Positions 1-8,140 are shown, counted from the first letter of the stretch. The stretch is DNA of 24,116 nt from Bacillota bacterium (GCA_023399275.1 JAEWQH010000074.1:1-24116); one strand, 5' to 3'. Translations and numbers: made by a program. Notes: a model not told the origin generated them from the letters alone.

Positions 1-312
1 CTCCACCAGGTCGCGCACCATGCTCTCCACATCGCGGCCGACATAGCCGACCTCGGTGTATTTCGTGGCCTCCACCTTGACGAACGGCGCGTCCACCAGC
101 CTGGCAAGCCTGCGCGCGATCTCGGTCTTGCCCACACCCGTAGGCCCGATCATGATGATGTTCTTCGGCGTGATCTCCTCGCGCAGTTCGTCCGAAAGGC
201 AACTCCTGCGGTAGCGGTTTCTCAGCGCGACCGCGACCGCGCGCTTCGCACGATCCTGCCCGATGATGTACTTATCTAGCGCGTCAACGATCTCTCTCGG
301 TGTCAGCTGCAT
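1..312 (-). CDS. hslU: HslU (ClpY), ATPase subunit of the HslUV protease; N-terminal 104 residues, cut by window edge
   Basis: HslU is a AAA+ unfoldase. Its hexamer docks on the HslV peptidase in the cytoplasm, unfolds substrate proteins and threads them in using ATP. The visible 104 residues begin MQLTPREIVDALDKYIIGQD, the standard HslU N-terminus. They contain the Walker A motif GPTGVGKT at residues 56-63 and the pore-loop motif GYVGRD at 89-94, which is diagnostic for HslU over ClpX. The start ATG is preceded by GGAGGAGGT with a 9-base gap. That Shine-Dalgarno sequence lies inside the last codons of hslV, and only 5 bases separate the two genes, so translation is probably coupled. The I-domain, Walker B and C-terminal tail lie outside the window, so completeness cannot be judged. 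Confidence 0.97.
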   Translation of the reverse strand, partial: MQLTPREIVDALDKYIIGQDRAKRAVAVALRNRYRRSCLSDELREEITPKNIIMIGPTGVGKTEIARRLARLVDAPFVKVEATKYTEVGYVGRDVESMVRDLVE

Positions 313-317
313 CGTGC

Positions 318-851
318 TTATACCTCCTCCACCGTGATGTTTCCGTTGGTAAACACGCAGATGTCGCCCGCAATGCGCAGCGCCTTTTCAGCGATCTGCG
401 CCGCGGAGAGATCCGTGTTCGCCTTGAGCGCCTTTGCCGCGGAGAGCGCATACATACCGCCGGAGCCGATGGCCGCAATGCCGTCGTCCGGATCGATAAC
501 CTCGCCCGTGCCGGAGACGATCAGCAGCTCTTCCTTGTTGGCTACGATCAACAGCGCCTCGAGTTTATGCATGATCTTGTCGCTGCGCCAGTCCTGCGCG
601 AGCGAGACCGCCGCGCGGGTGAGGTTTCCGCTGTATTGCTCCAGCTTCTTCTCAAACCGCTCGCAGAGAGAAAACGCATCCGCAACCGAACCGGCAAATC
701 CCACCACAACCTGATCGTGGTAAAGCCTGCGCACTTTCTTCGCCGTCGCCTTCATGATGACAGACTCGCTCATGGTCACCTGTCCGTCGCCTGCCACCGC
801 GCACTTGCCGTCCTTCTGAACGGCGATAATCGTCGTACCCCTGAGTTCCAA
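318..851 (-). CDS. hslV: HslV (ClpQ), proteolytic subunit of the HslUV protease
   Basis: HslV is the proteasome-beta-like peptidase that degrades proteins unfolded by HslU. The 177-residue length is normal for the family. The start codon is TTG at 851. An AGGAGG lies 10 bases upstream, an in-frame TAA sits three codons before the TTG, and no ATG or GTG is available. The N-terminus MELRG-TTIIAVQ implies removal of a five-residue propeptide to expose Thr6 as the catalytic nucleophile. The VAGDGQVT, GFAGSVADAF and GSGG segments are typical of the family. B. subtilis ClpQ differs in using an N-terminal serine. hslU follows after 5 bases. In Bacillus a xerC-like gene (codV) sits between trmFO and hslV; here there is only a 178-base spacer with a terminator-like hairpin. 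Confidence 0.97.
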   Translation of the reverse strand: MELRGTTIIAVQKDGKCAVAGDGQVTMSESVIMKATAKKVRRLYHDQVVVGFAGSVADAFSLCERFEKKLEQYSGNLTRAAVSLAQDWRSDKIMHKLEALLIVANKEELLIVSGTGEVIDPDDGIAAIGSGGMYALSAAKALKANTDLSAAQIAEKALRIAGDICVFTNGNITVEEV

Positions 852-925
852 ATCAGGTTATCCTCCTGTATCTTCACCGCCGCATGACGGGCGGCAGGTA
901 AAACTCACCTATATATCATACTAGC

Positions 926-948
926 ACAAAGCGGGCTTCTTCGCCCGC
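926..948 (-). terminator. Probable intrinsic terminator of topA-trmFO
   Basis: On the minus strand GCGGGC-GAAGAA-GCCCGC forms a perfect 6-bp GC-only stem with a six-base loop, followed by TTTGTGCT. The U-run is short, so termination may be partial. It sits about 80 bases past the trmFO stop and about 80 bases before hslV, which separates the two units. A TATGAT hexamer just downstream on the minus strand could be part of an hslV promoter, but I find no convincing -35 box. Confidence 0.55.
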
Positions 949-1029
949 ATTCGCACATTCGTTTTCAATTCTTTCACGATTTTTATTGCATTTGGAAGCC
1001 GCCGGTCAGCATCGGCGTAGCTCTGGGCG

Positions 1030-2325
1030 CTACAGCTGCCGCCGCAGTTCGCACACGGTTTCCAGCGCGCGCTCGGCGATCTTTGCGTAGCGCGCCGTCT
1101 TCTTGCGAATGCGCTCCTGCAGGCCATCCATGATGCCAAAAGTGACGTTCATCGGCTGGAAGTCCTCCCCGGCATATCCGGAGACATAGTGCCCCAGCGA
1201 GCCGATCGCCGTGCGCGCGGTGAAATCGACCGGCGGCAGGCCGGATAGCCTCCGCGCCATCGACAACGCCGCGACAAATCCGCTCGATGCGCTCTCTACA
1301 TACCCTTCCACACCCGTCATCTGCCCGGCAAAATACAGGCCGGGCACAGCGCGCATCTGATAATCGAACGACAGCAGCCGAGGCGCATTCAGAAACGTAT
1401 TGCGGTGCATCACGCCATAGCGGACAAACTCCGCGCGCTCCAACCCGGGGATCATGGCAAACACCCGCCGCTGTTCCGAAAACTTGAGGTTGGTCTGGAA
1501 TCCCACCAAATTATAGAGCCGACCGTCCTTGTCGTCCTGCCGCAGCTGAACGACCGCATACGGCATCCTTCCGTCCACCTCCAGCCCCACGGGCTTGAGC
1601 GGGCCATAGCAGAGCGTCTGCTCGCCGCGCTTTGCCATCACTTCAACAGGCATACAGCCTTCAAACACACGCGGCGTCTCAAAATCATGCAATTCGGCGC
1701 TCTGCGCGCCGATGAGCGCACGGTAAAACGCCTCGTATTCCTCCCGCGTCATGGGGCAGTTGAGATAATCGTCCCCCCGCCCGTAGCGCGAAGCACGAAA
1801 GACCTTGGTCATGTCGAGTGAATTGCGGGTTACGATGGGCGCCGCCGCGTCGTAAAAGTGCAGTGGTTCTCCGGTCAGCCGGGCGATATCCGCCGCGAGC
1901 GCATCGCTCGTGAGCGGCCCCGTTGCGATGATTGCCGGCGCATCCGGCACGCGGACGACCTCCCCGGCATGGATCGCGATATTCGGATGCGCACGGATGA
2001 TCTCGCTGACCCGCGCGGAGAATCCCTCGCGGTCGACCGCAAGCGCGCCGCCGGCGGGCACACGCGTTTCGTCCGCCACACGCAGCACCAGGGAGCCGAG
2101 CAGCCGCAGCTCCGCCTTGAGAAGCCCCACCGCGTTTTCAACGCGATCCGAGCGAAGGGAGTTGCTGCAGACCAACTCGCAAAAGTCCCCGCTGCGGTGC
2201 GCCGGGGACATCTTTTGCGGTTTCATTTCATACAGATCGACCGGTATGCCGCGCTCGGCAAGTTGATACGCCGCTTCGCACCCGGCCAACCCTGCGCCAA
2301 CGACGCAGACGCGTGTATCACTCAT
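1030..2325 (-). CDS. trmFO: TrmFO, folate-dependent tRNA (uracil-54-C5)-methyltransferase
   Basis: TrmFO makes m5U54 (ribothymidine) in the tRNA T-loop. It uses methylenetetrahydrofolate as carbon donor and FAD as reductant, and replaces TrmA in many Gram-positive bacteria. The 431-residue protein starts MSDTRVCVVGAGLAGCEAA, with an FAD-binding GxGxxG at residues 10-15. Cys53 (in CELVCSNS) and Cys224 (in FEGCMPVEVMA) match the two functional cysteines described in B. subtilis TrmFO (Cys53, Cys226). The segment FAGQMTGVEGYVESASSG near the C-terminus is typical of the GidA/TrmFO family; the protein is too short to be MnmG. An AAGGA lies about 9 bases before the ATG. It follows topA after 57 bases, most likely in the same transcript, as in Bacillus. 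Confidence 0.96.
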   Translation of the reverse strand: MSDTRVCVVGAGLAGCEAAYQLAERGIPVDLYEMKPQKMSPAHRSGDFCELVCSNSLRSDRVENAVGLLKAELRLLGSLVLRVADETRVPAGGALAVDREGFSARVSEIIRAHPNIAIHAGEVVRVPDAPAIIATGPLTSDALAADIARLTGEPLHFYDAAAPIVTRNSLDMTKVFRASRYGRGDDYLNCPMTREEYEAFYRALIGAQSAELHDFETPRVFEGCMPVEVMAKRGEQTLCYGPLKPVGLEVDGRMPYAVVQLRQDDKDGRLYNLVGFQTNLKFSEQRRVFAMIPGLERAEFVRYGVMHRNTFLNAPRLLSFDYQMRAVPGLYFAGQMTGVEGYVESASSGFVAALSMARRLSGLPPVDFTARTAIGSLGHYVSGYAGEDFQPMNVTFGIMDGLQERIRKKTARYAKIAERALETVCELRRQL

Positions 2326-2382
2326 TCCATATCGTCCTTCATCGCAGCGCCAGGCCCGCCCGCGCAGTACATTGGGCTGGCA

Positions 2383-4497
2383 TCATTCGTCTTCGGCTTC
2401 CTTTTCATCCTTCGCCTTTTTTGCGTTGCGGTGGATATAGCCGCATTCCTTGTTCATGCAGGCGATGTAGCTGCCGTTTTGGCCGATCTTCTGCACCATC
2501 ATGCCTCCGCACTGCGGGCAGGCCATCTTGGTCGGCTTATCCCAGGAGACGAAGTCGCACTCGGGATATTTCTCGCAGCCGTAGAACACCTTGCCGCGCT
2601 TGCTCTTTCGCTTGATGAGCGCGGCGCCGCACTTTGGGCAGGGCACGTCGATCTTGTCCACAATCGCCTTGGTATTGCGGCAGGTGGGGAAATTCGGGCA
2701 GGCGAGAAACTTGCCGAACCGGCCGATCTTGTAGACCATCATCGCACCGCATTTCTCACAGACCACATCCGACACCTCATCCGGTATCTTCTCCGGCGGC
2801 GCCTTTTCGAGCGCGACGGTCACCTTCTCGTGGAACGGACCATAGAACTTGCTCAGCACGTCCGCCCAGCCGACCTTGTCCTCCTCCACGCCGTCGAGCT
2901 GATCTTCCATACCGGCGGTGAACTGGACGTCCACGATCTCGTCGAAGTTGTCCATCATAAAGCGGTTGACGACAAAGCCCAGCTCCGTCGGCACCAGCTG
3001 CTTCTTTTCACGCGCGATGTATCCGCGCTCAACGATGGTGGAGATCGTCGGCGAGTAGGTGCTCGGGCGGCCAATGCCCTTTTCCTCCAGCGCCTTGACC
3101 AGCGTCGCCTCCGTATATCGCGGCGGCGGCTGCGTAAACTTCTGCTCGCTGTCGATTTTCTCGGCCTTGCAGGTTTCACCCGAGGCCAGCTCCGGCAGCG
3201 CGCTCTCTTTCTCCTGCACATCGTCCCGTCCCTCGGTATAGATGGCGGTGAAGCCGTCGAAGATCGTGCGAATGCCGTTGGCGCGGAATGTCGCGCCGGC
3301 GCAGTCCAGCGTTACCTGCGTGGTGGCAAAGCTCGCGTCGCTCATCTGGCTTGCCAGAAAGCGCTCGTAGATGAGCTTGTACAGACGGTACTGCTCTCCC
3401 GATAAATGCTCCTTGATCGCCGAGGGCTCGTTGTCTACGCTCGTCGGCCGGATCGCCTCGTGCGCATCCTGCGCACCGGCGCGCCCCTTGTAGAAATTCG
3501 GTTTTTCGGGGATATACTTCTCGCCGAAGCGCCCCGCGATGCATGCGCGCGCCGCCTGCTGCGCCTCGCTTGCAATGCGCACGGAGTCGGTGCGGATGTA
3601 GGAGATCAAACCGACCGCCCCCTTGCCGCCGATATCGATGCCCTCGTAGAGCTGCTGGGCGATCATCATCGTGCGCTTGGTGGTGAAACCAAGCTTTCGC
3701 GACGCCTCCTGTTGCAGGCTGCTCGTCGTAAACGGCGGCGCGGGATGGCGCGACTTAACGCCTTCCTTCACCTCCGTGATCGTAAAGAGCTGATCCTGTA
3801 TGCGCGCGAGCACTTCTTTTGTGTCTGCCTCATTGCTTAGATCGCGCTTTGCACCGTTTTCGCCATAGTACTTCGCATCAAACGTCTTTTTGTTTGCGGT
3901 GTCGCGCAGCTTGGCGGTGATGTTCCAGTACTCCTCCGGAACGAAGTCGCGTATCTCGTTTTCACGGTCGCAGATGATGCGCGTAGCCACGCTCTGCACG
4001 CGCCCCGCCGAGAGCCCTTTTCGCACCTTTCGCCATAGGATCGGGCTGATCTCATAGCCGACGAGCCGGTCCAGAATGCGCCGCGCCTGCTGCGCGTTGA
4101 CCAGGCGCATATCGATCGGGCGCGCGCCCTTGATCGAGTTTTTGACTGCGCTGGACGTGATCTCGTTGAATACGATGCGGCACTTACTCTTCTCGTCGAG
4201 GTTGAGCACCTGCGCCAGATGCCAGCTGATGGCCTCGCCTTCGCGATCCGGGTCGGTCGCGAGGAACACTTTCTCGGCGGACTTGGCCTCCTTGCGAATG
4301 CGCTCCAGCACATCGCCCCTGCCACGCAGGGTGATGTACTTCGGCTCAAAGTTGTTCTCGATCTTGACGCCGAGCTGGCTCTTGGGCAAATCTCGCACAT
4401 GGCCGTTGGAAGCGACCACCTTATACTTGTTCCCTAAAAATTTACCGATCGTCTTCGCCTTTGCGGGCGATTCAACGATGACGAGTGTTTCAGACAT
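2383..4497 (-). CDS. topA: TopA, type IA DNA topoisomerase I
   Basis: TopA relaxes negative supercoils by cutting one DNA strand through a 5'-phosphotyrosine. I take the start as the ATG at 4497 (MSETLVIVESPAKAKTIGKF) because GGGAGG lies 5 bases upstream. The open frame runs 46 codons further, but that extension crosses the promoter at 4573-4601. The resulting 704 residues carry a Toprim domain with Glu9, Asp82, Asp84 and Glu88 (ATDPDREGEA). The active-site Tyr300 lies in SYIRTDSVR. Three C-terminal four-cysteine zinc ribbons follow: C580/583/600/606, C620/623/641/647 and C660/663/680/685. The tail is highly acidic and lysine-rich. trmFO follows 57 bases downstream. A palindrome over the promoter suggests transcriptional control, which would fit the supercoiling sensitivity known for topA promoters. 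Confidence 0.98.
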   Translation of the reverse strand: MSETLVIVESPAKAKTIGKFLGNKYKVVASNGHVRDLPKSQLGVKIENNFEPKYITLRGRGDVLERIRKEAKSAEKVFLATDPDREGEAISWHLAQVLNLDEKSKCRIVFNEITSSAVKNSIKGARPIDMRLVNAQQARRILDRLVGYEISPILWRKVRKGLSAGRVQSVATRIICDRENEIRDFVPEEYWNITAKLRDTANKKTFDAKYYGENGAKRDLSNEADTKEVLARIQDQLFTITEVKEGVKSRHPAPPFTTSSLQQEASRKLGFTTKRTMMIAQQLYEGIDIGGKGAVGLISYIRTDSVRIASEAQQAARACIAGRFGEKYIPEKPNFYKGRAGAQDAHEAIRPTSVDNEPSAIKEHLSGEQYRLYKLIYERFLASQMSDASFATTQVTLDCAGATFRANGIRTIFDGFTAIYTEGRDDVQEKESALPELASGETCKAEKIDSEQKFTQPPPRYTEATLVKALEEKGIGRPSTYSPTISTIVERGYIAREKKQLVPTELGFVVNRFMMDNFDEIVDVQFTAGMEDQLDGVEEDKVGWADVLSKFYGPFHEKVTVALEKAPPEKIPDEVSDVVCEKCGAMMVYKIGRFGKFLACPNFPTCRNTKAIVDKIDVPCPKCGAALIKRKSKRGKVFYGCEKYPECDFVSWDKPTKMACPQCGGMMVQKIGQNGSYIACMNKECGYIHRNAKKAKDEKEAEDE

Positions 4498-4571
4498 ACG
4501 TTCCTCCCGCCGGAATCGCCTGTACGGGCTAGATACGCGCAATGAGCGTATCACGGATCCGGCAACTGCTT

Positions 4572-4589
4572 CATTATTCCGAAATAATG
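4572..4589. repeat. 18-bp near-perfect palindrome over the topA -10 box (candidate operator)
   Basis: CATTATTCCGAAATAATG has 7-bp arms (CATTATT / AATAATG) around a four-base centre with one mismatched pair. It covers the whole -10 hexamer and the adjacent spacer, a position where a bound dimeric regulator would block RNA polymerase. No regulator can be named. Part of the symmetry may simply reflect the AT-rich -10 sequence. Confidence 0.55.
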
Positions 4590-4601
4590 TCGTTCTGTCA
4601 A
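4573..4601 (-). promoter_or_regulatory. Sigma-A-type promoter of topA-trmFO
   Basis: On the minus strand TTGACA (4601-4596) is followed by a 17-base spacer and AATAAT (4578-4573). This is a perfect -35 box with optimal spacing and a -10 box that differs at one position. The stretch upstream of the -35 is rich in A and T runs, as in UP elements. Transcription would start near 4566, giving a leader of about 70 bases before the topA ATG at 4497. Confidence 0.85.
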
Positions 4602-4827
4602 GATGAAAATATGGAAATGCTTTTATTTTTCGCAAAAAAATTGTGTTATTTCAGCGGCTTTTGTTCCGATCGCATTGTTTTCGCCCCAGCGCCTCCATCC
4701 AAACGGAGAATATCTTCTATTAATATATGATCTGCCCGCGTGCCGTATCCGGGTGGATCACCGCGTTCCCGGCGCAATCGTATCGATCGGAGCACCTTTG
4801 CGAAAAATGCGGCATGTGTCGTTGTAA

Positions 4828-4855
4828 AACAGTTCTAACCATTTTGATTACTGTT
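4828..4855 (-). terminator. Weak AU-rich hairpin after dprA (possible terminator)
   Basis: Just past the dprA stop, the minus-strand RNA can pair AACAGU with ACUGUU, and inside that AAUC with GGUU (one G-U pair, with a three-base bulge). Two further U residues follow. The stem is AU-rich and the U-run is short, so this is a poor intrinsic terminator by itself. It is listed because no better one separates dprA from topA. Confidence 0.3.
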
Positions 4856-4862
4856 CGTTTCA

Positions 4863-6011
4863 TTACGAGTCCGACAATCGCGTCCGCTCCGTATCGATGG
4901 CGTAACGCCTGCCCGGCAGCACGGCAACCACCCCGGCGAACTGCAACTGCGTTAAGCACGCATTCATCGCACCGATCGGCAGCGTCAGCGCCTCGCAGAG
5001 CGCATCGAAGCTCATATCCCCGCGCATGAGCAGCCGGCAGATCGCCGCCTGCTCTTCCCCGAGCGAGGAGAGCGAGACGACGCTTGCACTTGGCCGCGTC
5101 TGAGCGGGTACATGCAGGCAAGTGTACTCGGCGAAGATATCTTCCGGTGAGAACACCGGCTTTGCTTCCCCGCGCGCGATCATGCCATTTGGCCCCGCGC
5201 TCATCGCATCGTCGATCCGGCCGGGCACGGCGAAGACATCCCGCCCCTGTTCATGTGCAAAGCCTGCGGTGATAGAGGTCCCGCTGCGCTCTGCCGCCTC
5301 GACCACGAGCGTCCCGTGTGCCAGCGCGCTCATCACGCGATTTCGAACCGGAAAGTGAAACCGCTGCGCGCGCGTACCGGGCAGAAACTCCGATACCACC
5401 GCCCCGCGCTCCACGATCTGCCGGTATAGCCGCTCGTTTGACTGCGGATAGACCACGTCCACCCCGCAGCCGAGCACGGCCAGCGTCGGACAGTCGGCGT
5501 TTTGCGCATCCAGCGCACCGCATGCCGCGCTTGCGTCGATCCCCTCCGCCATGCCGGAGACGACCAGCACCCCGGCGGAAGCGAGCGCAAACCCGAAGCG
5601 GCGCGCAACCTCCAGCCCGTATTTCGTCGGACAGCGCGAGCCGACGACGGCGATCGAAAGCGCCGGCTCGGGATCGATTGCTCCGCAGTAGTAGAGCATA
5701 CTCGGCGGATCCGATATCTCGGTCAGCAGACGTGGATACCGGTCGTCTCCCGGGTAGGTGAAGCGGATTTTTCGCTTCTCCATACGTTCCAGCAGGCGAT
5801 CGACCGCCCCGGTCCGCCGCGCCTCGCCAAGGCGCGCGCGCACACGCTCCGGCAGCGCGGCAAACTCCTCCGCGCCGGATGCAAAAGCCTGCTCCGCCTC
5901 CACAAGCGAGCCATAGCGGCCCGCGATCCATTGAAACAACCTCGCATTGTACTCCGTGGCATAGTTCAGCCAGAGCCGCGCCCGTTCTTCCGCCGTGATC
6001 TCCCGCGCCAT
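4863..6011 (-). CDS. dprA: DprA (Smf), single-stranded DNA-binding RecA loader for transformation
   Basis: DprA binds incoming single-stranded DNA during natural transformation, protects it and loads RecA. The gene is widespread even where competence is unproven. The start ATG at 6011 gives 382 residues and a 4-base gap after comM; the 19-codon upstream extension would run into comM. Residues 1-70 form a SAM/HhH-like N-terminal region. The Rossmann-like core shows VVGSRCPT (122-129), SGMAEGIDA (152-160), LGCGVDVVYP (180-189) and FPVRNRVMSAL (220-230). Residues of about 315-375 form a winged-helix-like C-terminal domain. AAGGGA lies about 11 bases before the start. It is very probably cotranscribed with comM. 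Confidence 0.96.
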   Translation of the reverse strand: MAREITAEERARLWLNYATEYNARLFQWIAGRYGSLVEAEQAFASGAEEFAALPERVRARLGEARRTGAVDRLLERMEKRKIRFTYPGDDRYPRLLTEISDPPSMLYYCGAIDPEPALSIAVVGSRCPTKYGLEVARRFGFALASAGVLVVSGMAEGIDASAACGALDAQNADCPTLAVLGCGVDVVYPQSNERLYRQIVERGAVVSEFLPGTRAQRFHFPVRNRVMSALAHGTLVVEAAERSGTSITAGFAHEQGRDVFAVPGRIDDAMSAGPNGMIARGEAKPVFSPEDIFAEYTCLHVPAQTRPSASVVSLSSLGEEQAAICRLLMRGDMSFDALCEALTLPIGAMNACLTQLQFAGVVAVLPGRRYAIDTERTRLSDS

Positions 6012-6015
6012 CGCG

Positions 6016-7542
6016 TTATGCTTCCCTTCCGCCCCGGTCGAGGCTGCGGTATTGAATCGCCTCCGCATAGTGCGCTAGCGCGATTCGCTCTGCGCCCTCG
6101 AGATCCGCAATCGTTCGCGCTACCTTGAGGATGCGCTGATAGGCGCGCGCCGAGAGCTTCAGCTCTGCATAGGCGCGCGAAAGCAGCTGTTCACTTTGCG
6201 GATCCGGCGCGCAGAAGCGCTTGATCAGCCCCGCGTTCATCTGCGCGTTGAGCAGGATGCCCTCCCCGGCAAAGCGCTCTCTCTGGCGCTCCCGCGCGGC
6301 CTCCACGCGCGAACGAACAGCGTCGGACGGCTCCCCGGCAGCTTTTTCGGAGAGTTCCGCAAAGCCCACCTCCGGCATCTCGATCTGGAGGTCGATGCGA
6401 TCCAGCAGCGGGCCGCTGATGCGCCCGCGGTAGCGCTCGATCTGGCTCCTCGTGCAGCGGCAGGGATGCACCGTGGAACCATAGTTACCGCAAGGGCAGG
6501 GATTCATCGCGGCGACGAGCACAAACTCCGCAGGATATGTCGCGCTGGCCGCCGCGCGGCTGACGGTGATGAAGCCGTCCTCCAGCGGCTGACGCAGCGC
6601 CTCCAGCACACCGCGCTGAAACTCCGGCAACTCGTCGAGAAAGAGCACGCCGTAGTGCGCGAGGCTGATCTCGCCCGGCATGGCGCGGTTTCCCCCGCCG
6701 ACGAGCGCGGCAGAGGATGCGCCGTGATGCGGCGCGCGAAACGGGCGCTCGCGGATCACACCGCGCCCCTTCGTAGCCCCGGTGATTGAGTGTATCTTTG
6801 TGATTTCGAGAGACTCTTCATAAGTCAGGCGCGGCAAAATCGACGGGATCGCCCGCGCAAGCATGGTCTTGCCCGCGCCGGGCGTACCGATAAGCAGTAT
6901 ATTGTGGCCGCCCGCAACCGCGATCTCGGCGGCGCGCTTTGCGCCCTGCTGGCCGCGTATCTCGGAAAAATCCGTGCTGTAGTGCGCCTCCCCGGCCTGC
7001 CAGCAGCCGGCCGGATGCGCTGCGATTGGCGCGACGCCGCGCACATGCGCGCAAAGCTGCGAAAGCGTGCACACGGGGAGTATTGTAGCGCCCTCGACAT
7101 ACGCTGCCTCCTCCGCATTGCCCTCCGGCAGGGCAAAGACCCGCTCCCCTTTGGAGAAAGCGTCGATCACCATCGGCAGCACGCCGGCGATAGCGCGTAC
7201 CCCGCCATCCAGCCCCAGCTCGCCAAACGCTACAAACGCCGGGTTGACGTCCGCGCCCAACTGGCCGGACGCGGCGAGGATGGAGAGCGCAACAGGCAGG
7301 TCGTAGACCGCTCCTTCCTTGCGCATATCCGCGGGCGCAAGGTTGACCGTAATGCGTGCCGCGGGAAAAACACACCCTGCGTTCTTGATTGCCGCGCGCA
7401 CGCGCTCGCGCGACTCCTTGACCGCAGCATCCGGCAGCCCTACGATCTCAAATGAAGGCAGCCCGTTTGCGATATCCGTCTCCACCTGCACGGCGAAGCC
7501 GCCGATGCCGCTGAGTCCGTGGCTCTTAACGCGCGATAGCAT
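6016..7542 (-). CDS. comM: ComM/YifB-type AAA+ helicase (Mg-chelatase-like)
   Basis: ComM is a hexameric helicase that extends branch migration during natural transformation in Gram-negative bacteria; the Gram-positive YifB relatives are less studied. The 508-residue protein starts MLSRVKSHGLSGIGGFAVQV, the standard family N-terminus (LonC/S5-like domain, about residues 1-170). The Mg-chelatase AAA+ domain has Walker A GTPGAGKT at 219-226 and Walker B LFLDELPEF at 300-308. The family-specific cysteine segment MNPCPCGNYG and CRC lies at 346-363 (C349, C351, C361, C363), and a C-terminal Mg-chelatase helical domain follows. GAGGAG lies about 11 bases before the ATG. A TATACT at 7597-7592 could be its -10 box, but the -35 is poor. 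dprA follows 4 bases after its stop. Confidence 0.95.
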   Translation of the reverse strand: MLSRVKSHGLSGIGGFAVQVETDIANGLPSFEIVGLPDAAVKESRERVRAAIKNAGCVFPAARITVNLAPADMRKEGAVYDLPVALSILAASGQLGADVNPAFVAFGELGLDGGVRAIAGVLPMVIDAFSKGERVFALPEGNAEEAAYVEGATILPVCTLSQLCAHVRGVAPIAAHPAGCWQAGEAHYSTDFSEIRGQQGAKRAAEIAVAGGHNILLIGTPGAGKTMLARAIPSILPRLTYEESLEITKIHSITGATKGRGVIRERPFRAPHHGASSAALVGGGNRAMPGEISLAHYGVLFLDELPEFQRGVLEALRQPLEDGFITVSRAAASATYPAEFVLVAAMNPCPCGNYGSTVHPCRCTRSQIERYRGRISGPLLDRIDLQIEMPEVGFAELSEKAAGEPSDAVRSRVEAARERQRERFAGEGILLNAQMNAGLIKRFCAPDPQSEQLLSRAYAELKLSARAYQRILKVARTIADLEGAERIALAHYAEAIQYRSLDRGGREA

Positions 7543-7599
7543 GCGATAAAATGCTCCTCTTGATATGATTCGGCACGATGCGATTATGTTTAGTATACA

Positions 7600-7629
7600 C
7601 GAAAAGCGCCTTGTATGCGGCGCTTTTCG
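7600..7629 (-). terminator. Strong hairpin terminator after gtrA, possibly bidirectional
   Basis: CGAAAAGCGCC-TTGTATGC-GGCGCTTTTCG is a perfect 11-bp inverted repeat with an eight-base loop, and the outer arms carry A4/T4 runs. On the minus strand it ends GGCGCTTTTCG, a normal intrinsic terminator form, 20 bases after the gtrA stop. It closes the glycosyltransferase-gtrA unit and separates it from comM. The symmetry would also stop transcription from the other side. Confidence 0.85.
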
Positions 7630-7648
7630 ACAAAATACGATCGGTTTT

Positions 7649-8140
7649 TTACCCGGCCTGCGGCGGATCGTCCCGCCCCGCGTCCGCAGGGCTGCGAAAC
7701 ACCAGCAACCGGTTTCCGAGATAGTTCACCGCGATGGCAAACACCGTGGCGATGAGCTTGCAGATCGTATCGCCTTTGATGAAATCATCCAGCACGCGCG
7801 GCATCCAGCTCACAACCCATTTGTTGGTGATGCCGAACACCTCACGGCAGAGCCAGATCATGCCGAGCGATACGCCGAGGGATACGAGGTTGACCAGCAA
7901 AAACAGCGTGATCTCACGCAGCGAGCGCGTACGCTGTTCGCGAAACGTCCAACTGCTATTCCAAAGATAGCTGTTGATCACCCCGAAGGTGTAGCCGATC
8001 ACCTGGGCGGCGTAAACCCAGCCCAGGGTGAGATTCAGCGTCTGAAAGACCGCAAAATCGACCAGTGTATTGAGTACGCCGACAGCAGCGAACTTCGCCA
8101 TCTGCCGCAGCGTCCGCTTCGCCTCCGCATCATGCGCCAT
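7649..8140 (-). CDS. GtrA-like membrane protein, probable lipid-linked sugar translocation partner
   Basis: GtrA-family proteins are small four-helix membrane proteins linked to polyprenyl-phosphate sugar transfer. They are proposed to flip undecaprenyl-phosphate-hexose across the membrane. The 163 residues show four hydrophobic segments at about 15-37, 42-58, 77-98 and 126-146. The family-typical motifs NSYLWNSSWTFR (56-67) and NYLGNRLLVF (139-148) are both present. The ATG lies inside the end of the upstream giant glycosyltransferase gene; the 11-base overlap (ATGGCGCATGA) implies translational coupling and a shared function. A perfect terminator follows 20 bases downstream. I infer that it supplies a polyprenyl-linked sugar to the GT-C enzyme; the sugar is unknown. 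Confidence 0.9.
   Translation of the reverse strand: MAHDAEAKRTLRQMAKFAAVGVLNTLVDFAVFQTLNLTLGWVYAAQVIGYTFGVINSYLWNSSWTFREQRTRSLREITLFLLVNLVSLGVSLGMIWLCREVFGITNKWVVSWMPRVLDDFIKGDTICKLIATVFAIAVNYLGNRLLVFRSPADAGRDDPPQAG

Larger units (their letters stand above)
4498..4862. other. AT-rich intergenic region between dprA and topA; promoter but no convincing gene
   Basis: This 365-base gap is clearly more AT-rich than the surrounding coding DNA, especially at about 4570-4735. It holds the topA promoter, a palindrome over its -10 box, an A/T tract upstream of the -35 box that could act as an UP element, and a weak AU-rich hairpin just after dprA. A minus-strand open frame beginning MKRTVIKMVRTVLQRHMPHF just after the dprA stop has no Shine-Dalgarno sequence and no recognisable family, so I do not call it a gene. 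I see no tRNA or known riboswitch here. Confidence 0.6.

Noticed and set aside
1858..3405. 515-residue plus-strand open frame opposite trmFO and topA
   Set aside because: It spans two certain genes on the other strand, has biased Arg/His-rich composition and matches no family. It is a product of high GC content.
4498..4635. 46-codon N-terminal extension of topA
   Set aside because: It crosses a near-consensus promoter, shows no topoisomerase similarity and has no ribosome-binding site, while the ATG at 4497 has GGGAGG at proper spacing.
4720..5121. 133-residue minus-strand open frame overlapping the end of dprA
   Set aside because: Most of it is the dprA sequence in another frame. The part after the dprA stop has no ribosome-binding site and no recognisable family.
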